The notes under the pieces: generated by a model
What the model was told of the DNA's origin: nothing
Database searches by the model: none
The model's input: the letters and a program-made list of their open reading frames with translations, nothing else
Program-made: the position numbers and the translations under genes
Assembly: GCA_017506865.1 (NCBI GenBank)
Contig: JAFCMP010000078.1
Location: 124,001 to 188,000 of the forward strand
Reading direction: 5' to 3'
Origin: Tribonema minus
Taxonomy: Eukaryota; Sar; Xanthophyceae; Tribonematales; Tribonemataceae
DNA: 64,000 bases
Shown: positions 60,401 to 64,000 of the stretch, one piece after another
How positions within the stretch are numbered: position 1 is the stretch's first letter
How the letters are laid out: each line of letters opens with the position of its first letter

Positions 60401-63400
60401 CTTGCACGACCTCAGCACACACGCCACAAACCATCATAGCTGCAGAGGCCTCGCATAGCTGATGATGATCGTAGCCTTACATTCGTCACGCACACCATGC
60501 GTTGAGGAGGCGTTGTCGAGCAGCAAGCCAGGCTTGTGCTTGGAGGTCACCGCTGCAGCTGATTGAATGGACCAGTGAGTGCAGCTCACTGACTACAGCG
60601 TGCAGGTATTGAGGTATCGAGATGTACCGACCCTTCAGATGCTTCGTCCAACGCAGGAGCGTGCGGCAGCAACTCTGCGCTGCTTCCGCATCGCGTATGC
60701 GGCGAAACAGGCATTATAATCCAAAGCGTATATCGAGATCGATATAACGATTATTATAACGTATATATACCTATAACGTATAATATACGTTGTATGCAGT
60801 TGGCAACCCTACTCGTATCCCTAACACCAGCTCTAACCGTAACCCTGGAGGTAGCGCCCTGATTCTCACCCTAAAGCTGAATAGCACTTCCCCTGACCCT
60901 CGCGCTAGTACGTGGCCTTATCCTGATCATATCACTAACCCTAGCCATGCCCCAATCCTAACTCTAGCCCTAACCCTAACCCTAGCGTGAGCATCCTTGG
61001 TTGCCATCCTAACGGTGGCACTTCCCCTTAACCCTGCGCCTGCACGCAGTGTAGTGCAAATTGAACCTTGGCCATGCACCTTTGTAATGTACGTACTTCT
61101 GTAAATGGATGTACATGTATGCATAGATCGATGTATAGCCTCACCCCAACCCTAGCCCTTCTTTCAAAACTCTCATGGCAACCCTTGCGATGTGCGCAGC
61201 GTAGTGCACTTGCAGCGTAAGCACGGACTCTGTGCGCGTAGCCATCTGCCTCGTGGGATGTGCAGCTTCTCTGGTGTGCTAGGATGTGCTCTCTCATCAC
61301 CAATCTTTCCGTGTCTTGGCAACAACACTTGACATACAAAACAGATGCATTGAGAGCGGCCACTGGAGGTTGAAGATCAAGCATTGCTTGTTGATCCTTT
61401 GCACATGGACTCAACTTCAATGTAGTTTGCCCCACCCATACCTCAACTTGTTTGTCAAGAGCGAATTTCCTGCAGCATCCAGCTAACTTCAACTTCAACT
61501 TCAATATGCAGGGCGCTGAGCGCTGTGGAGTGGGTACCGCGACGCCGCGGCATGCTGGCAGTTTCGCCTGTGAGAAACCTGACATTTGATGAGCGAGCCA
61601 AGCTCAGCGGCCAGGTAACGATGACGCAATGACATTAATACTTCGTAGTATGTGCTTGTGATTGCGGCAAGCTTGAGTTAAAGCTCTAAGTTTTATTGCG
61701 ACAGACGTGCACTTCTCAATCCTGTTTGAGGTAGTGCTGTGTGCGGAGGATTGTGCGCTGTCTCATGCTTGAAATGAAATACTAGCATTCGGAAGCTCCA
61801 CTTGTAGTATCAAGAAGCGCCCAATCGCAGCAACTGGGTATCGCCAGGCTGGCGCGCTCGCCTGCCGAGTCGAACTTGAACTTGGTGTCAATTTCATATA
61901 CTTCACCAAGGTGCCCCAGAGTTGCGGGCATGATTTGTGCTTCTGTCACATTTGCCTTGTGGCAGTGTAAGGCTGTGAGTCTGCCTACACTTTGCTCGGC
62001 AACTGCCCTACTGTCACGCATCAACTCAAGGCGCCACAGCCACTTGGAAAACTTCAAGTGTCATGCATGTACTTCAAGCGTCAAACTGCTTTTGTAGTGA
62101 CCCATGATTTGATGCTGCCACGGGTTGTCACACTCCCCTATGTATATAAAGTCACGAATTTCACGTTGAACATGCACACCCATCTCCATTGCACTTTCCT
62201 GCTAATCTGGTCCAAGCTCATGGGCATATGTACACACCTCTGTTGTGCATCGTTTGTTTGTGCATGGCGGTATCAGGTGGAGGCAGCCTTCGTGCTGATC
62301 TGGGACTTCACAGATCTCATCACGCCTGTGCTCAAACTGGAGGCACCCCAAGAGGTCTTCTGTTTCAGGTTCAACCCCACCATGCCCAACCTGGTGGTGG
62401 GGGGCACCCTGAGCGGACAGGTGAACTACGCCTGTGCCGCAGCAGTGTGAACAGAAAGTGGGCTCAGCTTTTTACCTACTTTTGATTGGTTGCACCCCCT
62501 GCTGGATCATTTCTTGTTTGATACAGTAAACTGCTCGACGTGTACACAAGGCTTGCATGCGCAAGACCAGTGCTGGTTCATGGGCCGCGTAATGATGTGA
62601 ACCTTGAGCCCCGCAGCACTCCCGAAGTGACACGCTGGCGCAGGGTTAGTATTTACGGCGCGTGCCTCCTGTGTGGTCATGGCATTGGCGCCGGGCGTTT
62701 TTGCTTTGCTCACCTCAGCTACCTAATGGGCACTTCGAAGGAGGTGTCAGTGGTGAGCGTACAAACTTCAGCATGCACTCGGCAGTCCCAAGCGATGCTG
62801 CAGCCGCAGAGGCTGAAGTGATGGCTTCTGATCATGCTGCTCAAGCTGTTACCTTGCACCTCCTGCTGCGATGGGTTCAAAGACTGCCATCAAACCTTTT
62901 CAAGCACCAGCACCTATCTGAGTCAGGTCACTGTAAAAGCTCCAGGTCGGTGACTCTCCTTCTGGCGCCGCCTTGACATGAACAGGCGCCCGAGCTGGCT
63001 GCGCTTGAAGTGTACACCCTATTGCGCTTTGAATCTGGTTGCATTTGATGGTCCAACTCATTGCGCTTGAACTTCAAACTGCACGCAACCAAACTGCATG
63101 CTCCCATCAGTTGTTCAAGCTGCAACTGTGTGCCTTCAACTTCAACACTTGAAGTACCACTCCAGGACTTGTAACATGCATTGCTCATGTGCCCTGCGCT
63201 GCAGGACGCTTAGTTTTTCTTAGAGCACCTGGGAAACGTCCTACAGGCCGCAGCATTCAGCATAGAACCTCTGCTTGACTGCTCACATCCCGCTTCGACA
63301 TGCTCCCCTCCCCCCCCTTTCTCTCCACCATGGCTTCACTGAACTTCCAGCCCCCATCGCACTTCAACTTCAACCCCCCCATCCCCACCCCCCTGCCACT

Positions 63401-64000
63401 CCCCGTTGACGAATCACAGGTGGTGCTATGGGACACCACGACAGCAATGGAGGCTCTGGACAGGAGGCGCAAGCGCCAGAACGCCACTAATAGGCGCTCC
63501 GCCTCTGACGCCACCGCCGCCGCCGCAGCGAGCACTGTTGCCAGCGGCGCGCTTGGGGAGACTGCGGCATCGGCGGAAGAGGAAGAGGGGGGGGGGGAGA
63601 AGGAGAGGAGGGGGGGGGCGCCATCGCTGACGCCGGTCGCCAGCAGCCACATCGATATGGGCCACAGGTGAACAGCAAATTGCAAGTCGCCGCCGCCGCC
63701 GCTGTCAAGGTACCACCTGGTGTCCTGAGGCCAGTACCCGTTTGCACTACGCATATTGACTAATCTCAGTTCAATTGAGTTGATGTAGAATGTCAATTAC
63801 ATTGTGTTGTCAACTCCGGCAGAGGCTGAGAGCGCAAGCGGACACAACGGCTAGGCTTAAGGTCGGAGCAAATGGTAGGGTGCGAGCGTGAACTACAGTA
63901 GTGCTTGAAGTGTGGTGAGTTTGGGGCAAAGAGTCACCGCTTGACCTTTGCAGATACTGACATAAGCAGGGGTAATGCCACAATGCAATGCACGCGTGTC
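48487..64000 (+). CDS. DNAI3: DNAI3/IC140 (WDR63) inner-arm dynein intermediate chain, 3'-partial
   Basis: Twelve exons in the window: 48487-48717, 48994-49059, 49873-50044, 55547-55628, 56376-56451, 57303-57436, 58157-58252, 58621-58735, 59415-59473, 61512-61614, 62277-62420, 63420-63667, phases all matching, about 508 aa; it continues past the right edge. N-terminal blocks match WDR63/IC140: LLTDIDKYGFMNDFNDYK, VLLVHDEKRTYGEDWYFCF, VYVDKPILPRPW, RRTFGLPLKL, ASQTTWHRPVSASVQ, ALQQNEAVDIFGD. WD repeats begin at exon 10: ALSAVEWVP, LTFDERAKLSG, FVLIWDFTD, FRFNPTMPNLVVGG, VVLWDTT. The protein is an intermediate chain of the two-headed I1/f inner dynein arm in motile flagella. Exon 3 has an Ala-rich insert and exon 12 a low-complexity loop (EEEEGGGEKERRGG). 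Intron 8 seems to use a GC donor (CAG|GCAAGC). Introns 3 and 9 host mobile elements, and several introns hold exon-edge arrays. Confidence 0.92.
50005..50550 (+). repeat. Tandem array of the DNAI3 exon 3 donor edge
   Basis: The exon end (cgcccttgggcctcca, then aacaagtgagtgag) is repeated at about 50108-50146, 50397-50447 and 50508-50546, each still with a gtgagt donor. The unit's intron part has a motif around tacttcaagtatgaagtac. The third copy starts further inside the exon (aaagcggaggaggaag near 50186). The array resumes at 55126 (gaagtacttg, tatgaagtgggatttaac), showing that the mobile DNA between is inserted inside a unit. Confidence 0.9.
50573..51886. mobile_element. Mariner/Stowaway-type DNA transposon, no intact transposase seen
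   Basis: The left end CTTCCTCCGTCCCATAAG continues as tatgttgacc; the right end is its inverted relative (ggtcaacatatttatggg, then acagaggaag), about 26 of 28 positions matching. TA lies at both outer edges (50571-50572 and 51887-51888), the target duplication of Tc1/mariner elements. The end sequence closely resembles the CTCCCTCCGTCCC termini of plant Stowaway/mariner elements. At 1.3 kb it is too short for a complete mariner plus flanks unless very compact, and its open frames (longest 186 codons, 51284-51841) have no DDE-transposase signature I can recognise. It is probably non-autonomous. It lies in intron 3 of DNAI3. Confidence 0.85.
51889..55128 (-). mobile_element. 5'-truncated LINE with reverse transcriptase and restriction-like endonuclease
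   Basis: On the minus strand the first frame (about 55125 to 52909) is a non-LTR reverse transcriptase: GKAGGLDGLRYEHL at the start, motif A QLDCENAFNSVDR, motif B GCQQGDPLGPLYF, motif C FLDDLNVL. The second frame (52921 to 51968), shifted relative to the first and overlapping its end, has a zinc knuckle CPWRC-x10-H-x3-C, GHN, and a PD-(D/E)XK-like region (PGYRADTVI, VLDTSV). Together these are the C-terminal order of early-type LINEs. The change of frame near 52915 is either a disabling shift or a translational frameshift. The N-terminal part is missing, the first conserved RT block lying almost at the 55128 edge. It sits antisense in intron 3 of DNAI3, next to the mariner-type element. Confidence 0.88.
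56530..56605. repeat. Overlapping G/C hairpins in DNAI3 intron 5
   Basis: Two adjacent inverted repeats: gggggtat paired with ataccccc around tagccaat, then ccccccccaag paired with a G run after a short spacer (ctattcaag). The plus strand alternates long G and C runs. A folded tip of a small mobile element or a simple homopolymer-rich tract are both possible. Confidence 0.6.
57000..57915 (+). repeat. Copies of both edges of DNAI3 exon 6
   Basis: Upstream, the acceptor side (aggtgggagtgaagat at 57002-57017; aaaagtacatggacgcggcg at 57158-57177) precedes the used start at 57303. Downstream, the exon end gcatcgcagaccacgtggc and acaggt recurs at about 57552-57584, 57700-57737 and 57874-57909, each with gtaaa, gtaaac or gtgtga donors, at a period of about 150-170 bp. 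Confidence 0.9.
58253..58450 (+). repeat. Short decayed copies of DNAI3 exon 7 end
   Basis: The exon 7 end gtcagcggctttctcagg and tcagcag recurs as gtcagcggctctgagg near 58353 and as aggtcagcagtcctcagcag near 58430. The copies are short and diverged but keep potential donors. Confidence 0.55.
58910..59090 (+). repeat. Decayed copy of DNAI3 exon 8 end and intron 8 start
   Basis: The stretch gatgagctctttcaaggc, then gcggccgccaggcagcaagc and acgcaaat, parallels the exon 8 end (cgacctctttgcgcccgc, gcagccgcaagtggcaagca, ggcaagcacgca), and both are followed by caaatgcc(t/g)act(a)ctgtatgt. The copy is about 220 bp downstream. Confidence 0.7.
59651..60811. mobile_element. hAT-type non-autonomous DNA transposon with 8-bp target duplication
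   Basis: The element begins TAGGGTTGCCGACC and ends GTTGGCAACCCTA, inverted repeats of the CAGGGTTGCC kind common in hAT elements. It is flanked on both sides by the identical 8-bp word CTCGTATC (59643-59650 and 60812-60819), the hAT target-duplication length. Subterminal AT-rich inverted sequences built from cgtataacgtataat lie at 59680-59730 and 60720-60795. There is no transposase frame in 1161 bp, so it must be mobilised in trans. The perfect target duplication suggests a recent insertion. It lies in DNAI3 intron 9. Confidence 0.9.
60194..60333. repeat. Perfect 70-bp tandem duplication inside the hAT-type element
   Basis: Two identical units (60194-60263 and 60264-60333) that start acatcaaaaatgatccc and end ttttccagcgaataa. 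No difference is visible between the copies, so the duplication is very recent or an assembly artefact. Confidence 0.95.

Noticed and set aside
62526-62660. Possible extra DNAI3 exon between 62421 and 63419
   Set aside because: Exon 11 (ending LSGQ) joins exon 12 (starting VVLWD) exactly as in the family, leaving no room for an extra exon.

Overview
This window reads as nuclear DNA of a flagellated protist, most likely an alga. Genes are split by many GT-AG introns (2 to 14 exons per gene), proteins are rich in Ala/Gln/Ser runs, and TTAGGG-type telomere-like tracts lie inside the DNA. Two genes are motile-cilium genes (DPCD and the inner-arm dynein intermediate chain DNAI3/IC140), so the organism builds motile flagella. 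One gene carries four EsV-1-7 cysteine motifs, a family known mainly from brown algae and related stramenopiles. Together with a hybrid histidine kinase, this favours a stramenopile alga, but lineage is inference. I built exon models by hand from reading frame, splice signals and family conservation. Phases agree across all junctions in the models given; no transcript data were available.

Layout. 1-1777: no recognised gene. 1778-2821 (-): EsV-1-7 repeat protein, head-to-head with 3008-8956 (+): AIM24-family mitochondrial protein. 10597-15719 (+): ATG14/UVRAG-type autophagy subunit. 16355-16889 (+): possible small one-helix protein. 17668-23950 (-): ROK-family fructokinase. 24935-26618 (-): DUF1772 membrane protein. 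27795-28841 (+): 3' fragment of a LINE with a restriction-like endonuclease. 30475-43748 (-): 14-exon membrane hybrid histidine kinase with a long polyglutamine linker and a C-terminal receiver. 45146-48359 (-): DPCD. 48487 to the right edge (+): DNAI3, whose introns carry a mariner/Stowaway-type element (50573-51886), a 5'-truncated LINE (51889-55128) and a hAT-type element with perfect 8-bp target duplications (59651-60811).

The most unusual feature is the introns. In at least four genes the last 30-80 bases of an exon plus its donor site (or, less often, an acceptor plus the first bases of an exon) have been copied in tandem into the neighbouring intron, 2 to 7 times, at various stages of decay. 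This leaves arrays of decoy splice sites and appears to be the main way introns grow here. It fits the proposal that tandem duplication of AG|GT-containing segments creates or enlarges spliceosomal introns, but the number of independent cases in one 64-kb stretch is striking.

DPCD and DNAI3 start 127 bp apart on opposite strands, so one short promoter probably drives both flagellar genes.
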